Source of the DNA: Streptomyces himalayensis subsp. himalayensis
GTDB taxonomy: Bacteria; Actinomycetota; Actinomycetes; Streptomycetales; Streptomycetaceae
Direction of reading: 5' to 3'
Assembly (NCBI RefSeq): GCF_013778455.1
Contig: NZ_JACEHE010000016.1
Location: forward strand, 62,001-126,000
DNA length: 64,000 nucleotides
In this document: in pieces, positions 1 through 8,046 of the stretch
Layout: every line of letters begins with the position of its first letter
Position numbering within the stretch: position 1 is the stretch's first letter
The notes under the pieces: model-generated
The model's database searches: none
Told to the model about the DNA's origin: nothing
The model's input: the letters and a program-made list of their open reading frames with translations, nothing else
Position numbers and translations under genes: made by a program

Positions 1-84
1 GACGCCATCCGGCAGATGGTGGACGGGATGGCCAACAACCCGGCCTACCAGGCGCTGAGGACCGTACCGAGTCAGATCGGCTGA
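1..84 (+). CDS. C-terminal end of an unidentified protein (partial)
   Basis: The window opens inside a reading frame that ends at TGA 82-84 and gives 27 residues ending TVPSQIG. The frame and codon use fit a real Streptomyces gene, and a strong hairpin follows 29 bases later. Too little is present to name the family. The next gene looks like a small acidic immunity-type protein, so this could be a toxin tail, but nothing in the 27 residues shows that. Confidence 0.5.
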   Translation, partial: DAIRQMVDGMANNPAYQALRTVPSQIG

Positions 85-112
85 CCGGCGCGTAAAGGTC
101 CGTGATCGGTTC

Positions 113-148
113 GTGGTGGGTCAGGGTGCACCAGCCCTGGCCCACCAC
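113..148 (+). terminator. Hairpin terminator after the partial gene
   Basis: GTGGTGGGTCAGGG at 113-126 pairs with CCCTGGCCCACCAC at 135-148 with one G-T wobble and an 8-base loop. There is no U tract, as is usual in Streptomyces. It lies between the partial gene and the start at 162. Confidence 0.6.
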
Positions 149-161
149 GGTCATGTGAGGA

Positions 162-626
162 ATGAGGAACATGATTCTTGAAGTGACGCCCCCGTTCGGG
201 GTGGGCCCCGTCCGGGTCGGGATGACCCTCGACGAGGCCGAGGCGGCCCTGCGCAGCGTCGAGGGCTACCGCGAGCCCGAGCCGACGGGCGTGCCGACGA
301 GAGGGACCGCCGACTACGACAGCGGGATGTCCATCGGGGTGGAGACCAGCGGCGGTCTCGTCGAGGCGGTCCAGGTGTACCGCCCCTACGGCGACGTCGA
401 GGTCAGCTACCAGGGCATCGACCTGCTGCGCACCCCGGCGCGGCAGGTGATCGAGCGGCTGGGAGCTCTGACGGAACTGGAGGAGGACGAGGGAGGCCGC
501 AGCTACACGGCTCCGGAGTTGCTCCTCGCCTTGTGGCGTCCCTTCGTCGAGGACGAGAACCCGGCGGAGGAGCAGGGCCACTACTTTCAGTCCGTACTGG
601 TCGCGCGGCCCGGCTACTACGACTGA
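162..626 (+). CDS. Small acidic hypothetical protein, possibly an immunity protein
   Basis: This frame encodes 154 residues. ATG at 162 and ATG at 171 are both possible. GTGAGGA at 155-161 is better spaced for 171 than for 162. The protein has no signal peptide or membrane segment and is rich in Glu and Asp. It contains a GVGPVRVGMTLDEAEAAL segment near the N-terminus, like small proteins that begin with a GMT-x-x-E-x-x helix. I do not recognise a named family. Size, acidity and position after a cut-off gene fit an immunity protein, but this is inference. Confidence 0.6.
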   Translation: MRNMILEVTPPFGVGPVRVGMTLDEAEAALRSVEGYREPEPTGVPTRGTADYDSGMSIGVETSGGLVEAVQVYRPYGDVEVSYQGIDLLRTPARQVIERLGALTELEEDEGGRSYTAPELLLALWRPFVEDENPAEEQGHYFQSVLVARPGYYD

Positions 627-874
627 CGAGCGGCGGAAGGCCGGTGGCCGAGCCCGTGCCGCCCGACTCCGCCGGCTCGTACGAGTTGGGAGGGACCGGA
701 GCGAGTGGCGCATGATGAACTCACTGCCCGCGGGGCTCGGCGGGATGAGCTGGGCGGCGGGCTGCCCGCCTCGGGCCGTACCTTCTAGCTATGTGGGGCG
801 ACTGGAGGAAGGCCCCGCCGAGAAGACGACAGCAGTCAGGCCGCCGGGACCCCCGCGAATGTCATACGGGTACG

Positions 875-1984
875 TCAGGGCGCGTCGGCGAGCTGCCACA
901 GGTGGAGGGTGGTCTTGTCCTTGGAGACGGTGTACCAGGCGCCCTGCCCCGCCCATCGGGGCGATCCCGAGACGGGGAGTGGGTAGGCGATCCGGCCGCC
1001 CAGGGCCATCGTGTGTGGCTGGACGAGCCAGTGGCGGGGGACCTCCGCGTAGTGCTCGGTGCCGACCACGGCGGTGTCCTCGTACGGGAACGCCGCCTCG
1101 TAGTCCCAGCACACGCGGTCGTCCTCGCTTGGGGGAGGGGGCACGGCCTCCCCGGCGTTCAGACGCCGCAGTTCCGTGCCATCCTCCGCCCGGTGCAGGT
1201 AGAGGGCCCACTGCCCAGGATCGGTGGTCAGGAAGTGCTGCCCGGACGGGCTCACGGCGAGCAGGACTTCTTCCTCGAACCGCTGGAAGGTGAGCTTCTC
1301 GCCGTCCCAGTGTCCCCACAGCACGGGGGAGTTCTCCTCGCCCTCGAGGACGGTCAGTCCCATGTACGCCGGGTCCGGGTGGGGGAAGTGGATGGAACCC
1401 GACCCCACGGTCATCGTTGCGGCCCGGGTCAGTACCGTGCCGTCGGCGGGGTCGATGATCAGCCATTCCTCATCGGCGTCGTGCCCCGTGCAGTTGCGGA
1501 TGTGGGCCCAGAGGAGCTTGCCGTCCGACGAGAAGGCCGCCGAGCCGCTGTCTGCGTGGCCGTGGTGGTAGTCGTCGGCGTTCTCGGCGAACGAGGCATG
1601 GGCCACGGTGCACACGGCGGCGGACCAGCAGCCGTGCCGGATCTCCCACCGCACGGCGCCGGTCGAGTCCACGGCTCGCAACGCGTGGACGCCGGCGAAC
1701 ACGGCGACGTCACCCGTGGGAGAGACCGTCACCGAGCCGTACCGGCGAGGCCAGGGCGCGGGGAAGCGGACCACCGTCCCCTCGCCGTCCAGGTCGTGGA
1801 CGGCCAGCTCGGTGTCCCCGCGCTGCACGAGCAGCCTGCGTCCGGGCGAGTGCAGCATTTGGGGAGCGTCGGCTGACGCCGGGTCCAGCGGAGCCGCGAC
1901 GGTGGAGACGAGACGAGCGGCGACGGTCACGGCGTCCTCCGGCACGGATGTCGCGAGGGTGTGGGAGCCTGACGCCGTCACCAT
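875..1984 (-). CDS. Beta-propeller (WD40/PQQ-like) hypothetical protein
   Basis: The frame is open from 2197, but the ATG at 1982-1984 is preferred because the longer version would overlap the start of the divergent SUKH-like gene. No strong ribosome site precedes either. From 1984 the product is 369 residues, with repeated blade-like segments such as VTVSPTGDVAVFAGVHALRA, AAFSSDGKLLWAH and LLAVSPSGQHFLTTD. This fits a cytoplasmic beta-propeller of the WD40 or quinoprotein type. No catalytic residues, signal peptide or membrane segment are evident. Streptomyces genomes carry many such lone propeller proteins of unknown function. Confidence 0.6.
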   Translation of the reverse strand: MVTASGSHTLATSVPEDAVTVAARLVSTVAAPLDPASADAPQMLHSPGRRLLVQRGDTELAVHDLDGEGTVVRFPAPWPRRYGSVTVSPTGDVAVFAGVHALRAVDSTGAVRWEIRHGCWSAAVCTVAHASFAENADDYHHGHADSGSAAFSSDGKLLWAHIRNCTGHDADEEWLIIDPADGTVLTRAATMTVGSGSIHFPHPDPAYMGLTVLEGEENSPVLWGHWDGEKLTFQRFEEEVLLAVSPSGQHFLTTDPGQWALYLHRAEDGTELRRLNAGEAVPPPPSEDDRVCWDYEAAFPYEDTAVVGTEHYAEVPRHWLVQPHTMALGGRIAYPLPVSGSPRWAGQGAWYTVSKDKTTLHLWQLADAP

Positions 1985-2129
1985 ACGGGGGAACCGCGGC
2001 GGCACAGGGGCGGGCGTCGTCGTCAGGACTGTGTGGACGATCGCGCAGACATTCGCAGGGGTGGACCTCGAATGTACGAACCAACTCTTCCCGACACTGT
2101 CGTAACCGACCTTCTCGAAGGGGGAGCCA

Positions 2130-2723
2130 GTGAAGTACGTGCTGCAGTGGCTGACGTCCACGTCATGGGATGAGGCCGGCATGCTCGACCTCGACACCGA
2201 TGCTTCGGCGTCGGCGGCCGAGTGGCCTGAGCCTGTGCGAGAAGCCCTGGAAGTGGCGCGCGAGTACGGGCTGCCGGCCGAGGTGGACGGGATGTTCTAC
2301 CCCAGCCCCCACGGCGGCGCGTTCTCAGCGGCGGGCGAAGGCGCTGTCGGGCGGTTCTGGCGGCTCGGCCAGCACGAATCGCAGCTCGGCGACTCGTACG
2401 TGTCCGAGTACGTGCTCGACGAGAAGGGACGGGTCGTGCTGCTGGACCCGTCCCTGCCCGAGCCGCGGTTGGTCAACTCGTCCCTGATGGCCTTCCTCGA
2501 CGCGCTCGCCGCGTGGGACTACCGGACCGAGCACCTCGACGACTTCGACGACCTCGAGCCGGAGGATGACGAGGAGGAGGACGACCCGGCGGAACAGGCG
2601 CGGGTCGCCTTCGGAATGGAGATCGCCCGGAAGCTGGAGGAGCAGGATCCGGCCGCGTTCACCGGTGAGGGCGTCACCTGGTGGGACCGGGTGTACGAGG
2701 AGGTCGAGAACGACGTCATCTGA
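2130..2723 (+). CDS. SUKH-4-like immunity protein
   Basis: GTG at 2130 follows GGGGGAGCC and opens a 197-residue acidic protein. The central part resembles the SUKH superfamily: a strand-rich core (RFWRLGQHESQLGDSYVSEY) followed by the motif SSLMAFLDALAAW, which is typical of SUKH-4 proteins. A run of Asp and Glu follows (EPEDDEEEDDP), then a C-terminal helix. SUKH proteins neutralise toxins of contact-dependent and polymorphic systems or act as cytoplasmic scaffolds. No matching toxin lies next to it, so it may be an orphan. It is divergent from the propeller gene. Confidence 0.55.
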   Translation: MKYVLQWLTSTSWDEAGMLDLDTDASASAAEWPEPVREALEVAREYGLPAEVDGMFYPSPHGGAFSAAGEGAVGRFWRLGQHESQLGDSYVSEYVLDEKGRVVLLDPSLPEPRLVNSSLMAFLDALAAWDYRTEHLDDFDDLEPEDDEEEDDPAEQARVAFGMEIARKLEEQDPAAFTGEGVTWWDRVYEEVENDVI

Positions 2724-2765
2724 CGGCGGGCCGAGACGCCCGTACTGACAACCGAACACTGAGAA

Positions 2766-2795
2766 CTGCGGCCGGCTCGAGAGGGCCGGCCGCAG
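2766..2795 (+). terminator. Hairpin terminator after the SUKH-like gene
   Basis: CTGCGGCCGGC at 2766-2776 pairs perfectly with GCCGGCCGCAG at 2785-2795 across an 8-base loop. It sits 42 bases after the SUKH-like stop codon. Confidence 0.75.
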
Positions 2796-2846
2796 CATGT
2801 GAAATGTGTCGCCCTCCGAGGGCAGCGGACCGTAAAGTCGCCCCCC

Positions 2847-3497
2847 ATGAAGCTGCTCTCCGTCAATGTCGGCAGGCCCCGCCCCAACCCGTGGAAGGGC
2901 CTCAGCGCGACGGGCATCGACAAGCGGCCCGTGGATGGCCCGGTCGCTGTGATCGCCCCCGGCCCCAAGGGCACCGGTACGGTCGGTCTCGTCGGCGACC
3001 GGGTCCACGACGTGAAGCACCACGGCGGCTCCGACCAGGCCGTTTACGCCTATGCCCGCGAGGATCTCAACGGGTGGGAGGCCGAGTTGGGCAGGCCGCT
3101 CGCGAACGGTGTCTTCGGGGAGAACCTCACGACCGTCGGCCTCGATGTCAACGGCGCCCTGATCGGCGAGCGCTGGCGCATCGGGCCGGACGTTGTTCTG
3201 GAGGCGTCGTGCCCACGGATTCCGTGCGCGACGTTCCAGGGCTGGCTGGAGCGTGACGGTTGGATCAAGCGGTTCACTCAGGCCGCGCTGCCGGGCGCGT
3301 ATCTGCGCGTGATCGAGCCGGGGGAGATCCGCGCCGCCGATCCGGTGGAGATCGTGCGTCGGCCCGACCATGACGTGACCGTCGCGCTCGTCTTCCGCGC
3401 GATGACACGTGAGCCGGAACTCCTGCCGCGGCTGCTGGTCGCCGACGCGCTGCCGGAGGAGATCAAGGAACTGGCCCGCAGGCGTACCCACGCATAG
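2847..3497 (+). CDS. MOSC domain protein (YiiM-like)
   Basis: ATG at 2847 gives a 216-residue protein. A MOSC beta-barrel occupies about residues 20-160, with the hallmarks VHDVKHHGGSDQAVYAYA, the FGENLTTVGLD strand and the conserved cysteine region ASCPRIPCATFQGW. The C-terminal helical part (MTREPELLPRLLVADALPEE) matches the three-helix domain of YiiM-type proteins. MOSC proteins bind molybdenum cofactor through a conserved cysteine and act in sulfur transfer or reduction of N-hydroxylated compounds. The gene stands alone between a hairpin and the convergent acyltransferase. Confidence 0.85.
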   Translation: MKLLSVNVGRPRPNPWKGLSATGIDKRPVDGPVAVIAPGPKGTGTVGLVGDRVHDVKHHGGSDQAVYAYAREDLNGWEAELGRPLANGVFGENLTTVGLDVNGALIGERWRIGPDVVLEASCPRIPCATFQGWLERDGWIKRFTQAALPGAYLRVIEPGEIRAADPVEIVRRPDHDVTVALVFRAMTREPELLPRLLVADALPEEIKELARRRTHA

Positions 3498-3615
3498 ACG
3501 CGAACTCGCAGGCGTACGCCCGCCCTTACGCGGACGTGATCGCGCACTGCTGCACGAACGACGACGCCGACCCGTCCTGACCTGCGGTACTCCCCGGCTT
3601 CGGCGTAATCCCGGC

Positions 3616-4779
3616 TCAGCGACCCCTGGTCGCCAGCCGCGACCGCAGCAGCGGGGTCATCCACCCCTCCACATACCGGTTCAGCAGCCACGCCAGCAGC
3701 AGCATCGCCGCGAGCGTCAGACCCAGGGTCGCGTACGACGGCAGGCCCAGGCCCCGGTGCAGCGCGGCCACCGCCACCCAGCCCAGGTGCTCGTGCACCA
3801 GGTAGAACGGGTACGTCAGGGCGCCCGCGACCGTCAGCCAGCGCCAGTTCGCCCAGTTCAGGGCGCCAAGTGCGATCGCGGCCACCGCCGCGAAGCCGAG
3901 CGTGACCACCAGGATGATGGCGAGCGACGAGCGGTACGAGAAGAAGTCCGGGTCCGTCGGCGCCTGCCACAGCCGCGTCACCGCGTAGTGCTGGCCGATC
4001 AGCCAGCTGACGGCGACGACGCCCCAGGCCGTGGCGTCGCGGCGGTCGCGGTGCACCAGGTACAGCCCGATGCCGCCGATGAAGAACGGTGCGTAATCGG
4101 GCATCAGGACGATGTTCAGCCAGGGCTCGTTCGCGGCGTCCGCGATGGCCGCGGCCATCGTCCACACCGCGCAGAACAGGAGGATGCGCTCGCGCGTGGC
4201 CCCGGGGAGCACGACGCACAGGGCGAACAGAGCGTAGAAGCGGATCTCAGCCCAGAGCGTCCAGCACACGCCGAGCACCCGGTCCACGCCCAAGGGGTAC
4301 TGAAGCATCGTCAGGTTCAGCAGCGCATCGCTCGGCGACACCGCCTCGTAGGCGACCGGCGGCAGACCGAAGACCGCGGTGACGAGCACCACCGCCGCCC
4401 AGTACGAGGGCAGCAGCCGTGACGCACGGGAGGCGAAGAAGGAGCGCAGCGGCCGGCCCCAGCCGCTCATGCAGATCACGAAGCCGCTGATGACGAAGAA
4501 GATCTGCACGCCCAGAGAGCCATAGGCGAACCAGGTGTGGGCCGTGGGGAACTGTGTCCTTGTGGAGGATCCCCAGGCCTCGGATATCTCGCCGTCCCGG
4601 CCGCCGTAGTGGTACGCGGCGACCATCAGCGCGGCGACCAGGCGGAGCCCGTCCAGGGCGCGCAGCCGGCCTCCGGCGGACTTCCTCCGCGGCGGTACCG
4701 CGGTCGTGGCACCCCCCGGTCTCGCGAGACCCGTGGCGGCGGGCTGGGGCTTGGATGTGCTGACGACCGTCTCGGTCAC
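3616..4779 (-). CDS. Acyltransferase 3 family membrane protein
   Basis: GTG at 4777-4779 opens a 387-residue protein with about ten predicted transmembrane helices. The acyltransferase-3 signatures are clear: RLRALDGLRLVAALMVAAYH near residue 40 with the catalytic-type histidine, and GVQIFFVISGFVICMSG near residue 92. A basic, Pro-rich cytoplasmic N-terminus precedes the first helix. This family moves acyl groups across or onto sugars, antibiotics and cell-wall glycans. Its position beside a glycopolymer island suggests O-acetylation or O-acylation of that polymer, but it could also be independent. The gene reads toward the MOSC gene. Confidence 0.85.
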   Translation of the reverse strand: MTETVVSTSKPQPAATGLARPGGATTAVPPRRKSAGGRLRALDGLRLVAALMVAAYHYGGRDGEISEAWGSSTRTQFPTAHTWFAYGSLGVQIFFVISGFVICMSGWGRPLRSFFASRASRLLPSYWAAVVLVTAVFGLPPVAYEAVSPSDALLNLTMLQYPLGVDRVLGVCWTLWAEIRFYALFALCVVLPGATRERILLFCAVWTMAAAIADAANEPWLNIVLMPDYAPFFIGGIGLYLVHRDRRDATAWGVVAVSWLIGQHYAVTRLWQAPTDPDFFSYRSSLAIILVVTLGFAAVAAIALGALNWANWRWLTVAGALTYPFYLVHEHLGWVAVAALHRGLGLPSYATLGLTLAAMLLLAWLLNRYVEGWMTPLLRSRLATRGR

Positions 4780-5123
4780 GCTCGATACCTCGGATGCCTC
4801 GTACCGTCCGCGGGTCTGTTCGGGCGTCGTCGCGCCCGAGGCGCCGTCCTGCGCAAGGCACCCGCCACCGTCATGAGTCCGCAGGCGTCTGTCGCCGCCC
4901 TGCGGCCGGCGCCCTCGCGGCGCCGTTCGCCCACCCTAAGCGGCCGGTTGACGCGACAGCCCTCGATCAGGCCGGGCTTTGCCGGTCTGTCCCCAGCAGT
5001 TCACGTCGATGTCGCACGGGGGCCCGGGCGGGTGAAGTAGCCGGTGACGTAGTGGTGGTCCGGTAGAGACCGAGGCCGCAGCCGCATCAGGTCCTGGTGA
5101 ACCCTGCGCCACAGTCAGCGGAA

Positions 5124-5195
5124 TGCCCGGCTCCGAGTGTCCGGCGGTGCCCGGCTCCGAGTGTCCGGCGGTGCCCGGCTCCGAGTGGCCGGAGC
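5124..5195. repeat. Tandem repeat, three copies of 24 bp
   Basis: Three head-to-tail copies of a unit beginning TGCCCGGCTCCGAGTGTCCG start at 5124, 5148 and 5172, the last slightly changed. They lie in the gap between the acyltransferase start (4779) and the methyltransferase stop (5276). The rest of this gap, 4780-5123, shows no convincing gene. Confidence 0.9.
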
Positions 5196-5200
5196 CCATC

Positions 5201-5274
5201 ACCCGCAACCGAGCGCCCGGAGCCCGGCACCCGCAACCGAGCGCCCGGATCCCGGCACCCGCAACCGAGCGCCC
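5201..5274. repeat. Tandem repeat, 28-bp units abutting the methyltransferase stop
   Basis: Copies of a unit beginning ACCCGCAACCGAGCGCCC start at 5201, 5229 and 5257 (the third is cut to 18 bases). The array ends one base before the methyltransferase stop codon at 5276-5278. It is a direct array with no spacers, so it is not CRISPR. Confidence 0.9.
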
Positions 5275-5275
5275 C

Positions 5276-6202
5276 TCAAGAAGCCCGCAGAAACGCCGAA
5301 CGCGCCGCCCTGCCCAGGTACGTGAAGCGGGTGTCGCCCGCCAGGTGCTTGTCCAGGGCCTCCTTGATGCCCGGCCACTTGGGGTCGCTGTAGTCGTCGA
5401 GGACGACGATCCCGCCGGGGGCCGCGATCTCCTCCGCCCACTCGAGGTCCTTGGCGACGCCCTCCGCCGAGTGGTCGCCGTCCACGATGATCACGCCGTA
5501 GCGGCGGTCCGAGACGGCCGCGCGGGTCTCGGGGTCCTCCGAGAAGCCCTGGTGAATGCGGGCGGCGGCGCCCGCGGGGCCGGCCAGGGCCAGATTGGTG
5601 CGTACGGCGTGCTCGTCGACCGGCGTGCCCGTCGGGTCGGTGCGCTGATCGGTGCCGGGCTGGAGCTGCACGCCGGCGAAGGGGTCGACGATGGTCAGGC
5701 TCGGGCTGCGGCCGTTCCGCTCCATCATCCGGACGAGCCCGGCGGAGAACATGCCGTACAGCGTGCCGATCTCCAGGATCTCGTCGTTCGGCGGGTCGAG
5801 CAGCGGGATCGTGCCGAGCTTGCCGCAGATGTTCATCGTGCCGCCCGCGATCCGGCCCACGCCCAGCGACTCCAGCGCGACCAGCAGCCGGAAGGCGGCG
5901 GCCACATTGCGGACCGCCGCGTCGCGGTCGCCGCCCAGAGCCGCGACCTCGGACTGGAGGCGGTTCAGGGCGCTCGGGACGACCACGCGGGAGATGCCCG
6001 TCGCCCGGGGGCCGACAAGCAGGTCGAACGTCACCTGATGCTGCCTCAGGACCTGGACGTCACGCTGGACCGATTCGCTCGCCGATTGTTCACGGCGTAC
6101 CGCAGAGCGGACCTGCCGCTCGATGCGCTGGTCGATGAGGTCGGCGAGGGGACGCAGCAGGCGCCGGGAGGCCGAACTGCGGAGCAGGGAGCGGCTTTTC
6201 AT
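5276..6202 (-). CDS. Class I SAM-dependent methyltransferase (Methyltransf_24-like)
   Basis: The frame is open from 6382, but ATG at 6200-6202 has GAGGTC upstream and gives 308 residues. The C-terminal half is a Rossmann-type methyltransferase: ILEIGTLYGMFSAGLVRMM is motif I, TIVDPFAG the following strand, GVIIVDGDHSAEGVAKDLEW an Asp-Gly-Asp-His motif, and GGIVVLDDYSDPKWPGIKEA the later strand. This arrangement is typical of sugar and macrocin-type O-methyltransferases. The N-terminal 130 residues are helical and probably coiled-coil. It is divergent from the GT29-like gene and borders the glycopolymer island, so methylation of a surface glycan is a reasonable guess. Confidence 0.75.
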   Translation of the reverse strand: MKSRSLLRSSASRRLLRPLADLIDQRIERQVRSAVRREQSASESVQRDVQVLRQHQVTFDLLVGPRATGISRVVVPSALNRLQSEVAALGGDRDAAVRNVAAAFRLLVALESLGVGRIAGGTMNICGKLGTIPLLDPPNDEILEIGTLYGMFSAGLVRMMERNGRSPSLTIVDPFAGVQLQPGTDQRTDPTGTPVDEHAVRTNLALAGPAGAAARIHQGFSEDPETRAAVSDRRYGVIIVDGDHSAEGVAKDLEWAEEIAAPGGIVVLDDYSDPKWPGIKEALDKHLAGDTRFTYLGRAARSAFLRAS

Positions 6203-6534
6203 GGAACCGATGACCTCAATCAATCTCTCAAAGAGTTGACCCGGTGTCGCACGGATCACAGGTGGGGGAAAGGCTAGGCCTGTGTTCAACGAACGGAAGG
6301 CCCACGAAATTGGCCGATAGGGAAACTTCTGTCGAACTCCGAATGACGGCGGAACGGGGACGGGGGTGTGAAGGGCATTCACCCGCCCGACGGCGAATCC
6401 GCCGGGGAGACGATTTGCTCCCCGGTCCCACGCAGTTCACCGGAGTGTCGTCTTGGTTTCTTACCGTTCTCCGACCTTCCTCTACCTCTTGGCAGAGCCT
6501 TGCCATCTTTCGCCCCACCCAGAGCAGGAGCACC

Positions 6535-8046
6535 ATGACGAGGGTTCGCAGCAGATGGTCACGTCCCCGGACCGGGGACCTGGCATCCGCGCCCACCGAC
6601 GCCGGCCCGCCGACCGCCCAGGTCACACCGGCCGAGCTGGAGGACTGTCTGCGCGCATGCGCCGTGCACAGCGGCAAGCTCGTCGGGAGCCTCGACTCCC
6701 GGCGTACGGGCCTGGCGGAGAAGCTGCGCGAGCTGCTCGCCGTCTGGGCCTCGCAGTCGGGGGCCGCCCCGGCAGCCCCCGCGGCGGGCGGACTCCTCCG
6801 GCGCGGCGCCAAGGCCGTCAGCGGCGGTGGCGGCATCACCAACGACCTGCTCGACGCCCTCCTCGCCGTCGGCAACAAGGCCGTGGACTGCGGCTACGAC
6901 GACGAGCTGAACCTCGCCCTGCTCATCAGCGACACCGTGCTGACCCAGCGCAAGAACTCCCGTGCCGGCTGGCGGCTGCGCGGCCGCCTCCTCGAGGCCA
7001 TGGGCCGCCCGGCCGACGCGGCTGCGGCCTTCGAGCGCTACCTGGACCTGACGAAGGACGACGGCTTCGGCGTCCGCGCCCGGGTGACCGGCATCCGCAC
7101 CGCGCTGGAGCGGCGCGCCGAGCTCCTCGCCCTGCTGGAGCGCACCGTCCCCGACGCCACCCGGTTCACCGCAGGACCGGCGACCGACGTTTGGGCCGAC
7201 GGTCTCGCCGCGCATGCCGCGGGCGACTGGGACGGCGCCCAGGCCCGCCTGGTCGGCGCGCTCATCGCCATGGACCGCACCGAGGCCGCCGAGCAGGACT
7301 TCCAGGAGGCGCTCAGCCACTACCTGGACCTGTGCACCGGCATCGCGACCCGCCCCACGCCGGAGCTGACCGAGGCGATAGGCCTGTACGCCGAGTCACG
7401 CCGCATCCGCATGCGCGGCCCGGTGACCGACCCCCTCTTCGGGGGCGTGCAGTGGCTCAGCCTCGGCGAGTTCCGCAACCGGATCGCCGGGAAGTCGATC
7501 TGCCTCATCGCCAACTCCGCCAAGGTCGGCGAGAGCTCGATGGGCGCCGAGATCGACTCGTACGACCTGGTCATGCGCTTCAACTCGTACAAGATCGACC
7601 CGGTCCACACCGGCAAGAAGACGGACATCCACGTCTCCATCCATAAGCACGCCTTCAACTGGGACAAGCCGGTCGACATCCGCCTGATCACCGGCGGCAA
7701 CTCGGCCGACTGGAAGTACTCGATGCGCAACAAGCTCGTCCCGGGCGCGCAGAACTATGTGGGCGACGAGTCGCTGCGCTGGCCGGTGCGCAACATCGGC
7801 GGCTGGACCACCGAGCAGTTCTCCGCCATCCCGACGTCCGGCTTCAACATGCTCTGGCTGCTCGACTTCCTCGACGTCAGCCCCACTCTCGATCTGATCG
7901 GCTTCGACTTCTACGAGAGCGGCGCCTACCGCGTCGCCGAGGCGATGAAGCTGCCGATCACGAACGTTCACGAATACAGCAGCGAGAAGGCGTGGGTCAT
8001 GGAACGGGCCCAGAGCGTCTCCGGCGTGAGGATTTCCCTGCGATGA
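6535..8046 (+). CDS. TPR-like protein with C-terminal GT29 sialyltransferase-like domain
   Basis: ATG at 6535 with AGGAG four bases upstream gives 503 residues; the in-frame extension back to 6244 lacks coding character. Residues 120-270 contain TPR-like helical pairs. The C-terminal 190 residues carry the signatures of family 29 glycosyltransferases: an L-motif-like CLIANSAKVGESSMGAEID (323-341), RFNSYK (348-353), an S-motif-like PTSGFNMLWLLDFL (433-446), and an H-x4-E pair (H479, E484) matching motif VS. GT29 enzymes use CMP-sialic acid or CMP-Kdn, which fits the CMP-nonulosonate genes at 19.2-21.4 kb. The stop overlaps the next start as ATGA. The acceptor cannot be read from sequence. Confidence 0.8.
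   Translation: MTRVRSRWSRPRTGDLASAPTDAGPPTAQVTPAELEDCLRACAVHSGKLVGSLDSRRTGLAEKLRELLAVWASQSGAAPAAPAAGGLLRRGAKAVSGGGGITNDLLDALLAVGNKAVDCGYDDELNLALLISDTVLTQRKNSRAGWRLRGRLLEAMGRPADAAAAFERYLDLTKDDGFGVRARVTGIRTALERRAELLALLERTVPDATRFTAGPATDVWADGLAAHAAGDWDGAQARLVGALIAMDRTEAAEQDFQEALSHYLDLCTGIATRPTPELTEAIGLYAESRRIRMRGPVTDPLFGGVQWLSLGEFRNRIAGKSICLIANSAKVGESSMGAEIDSYDLVMRFNSYKIDPVHTGKKTDIHVSIHKHAFNWDKPVDIRLITGGNSADWKYSMRNKLVPGAQNYVGDESLRWPVRNIGGWTTEQFSAIPTSGFNMLWLLDFLDVSPTLDLIGFDFYESGAYRVAEAMKLPITNVHEYSSEKAWVMERAQSVSGVRISLR

Noticed and set aside
712..874. Plus-strand ORFs after the first hypothetical gene
   Set aside because: They run antisense to the propeller gene and are rich in Arg, Pro and Gly as expected for shadows.
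5124..5274. Possible CRISPR array
   Set aside because: The units are adjacent without unique spacers, and no cas gene is present. It is a plain tandem repeat.
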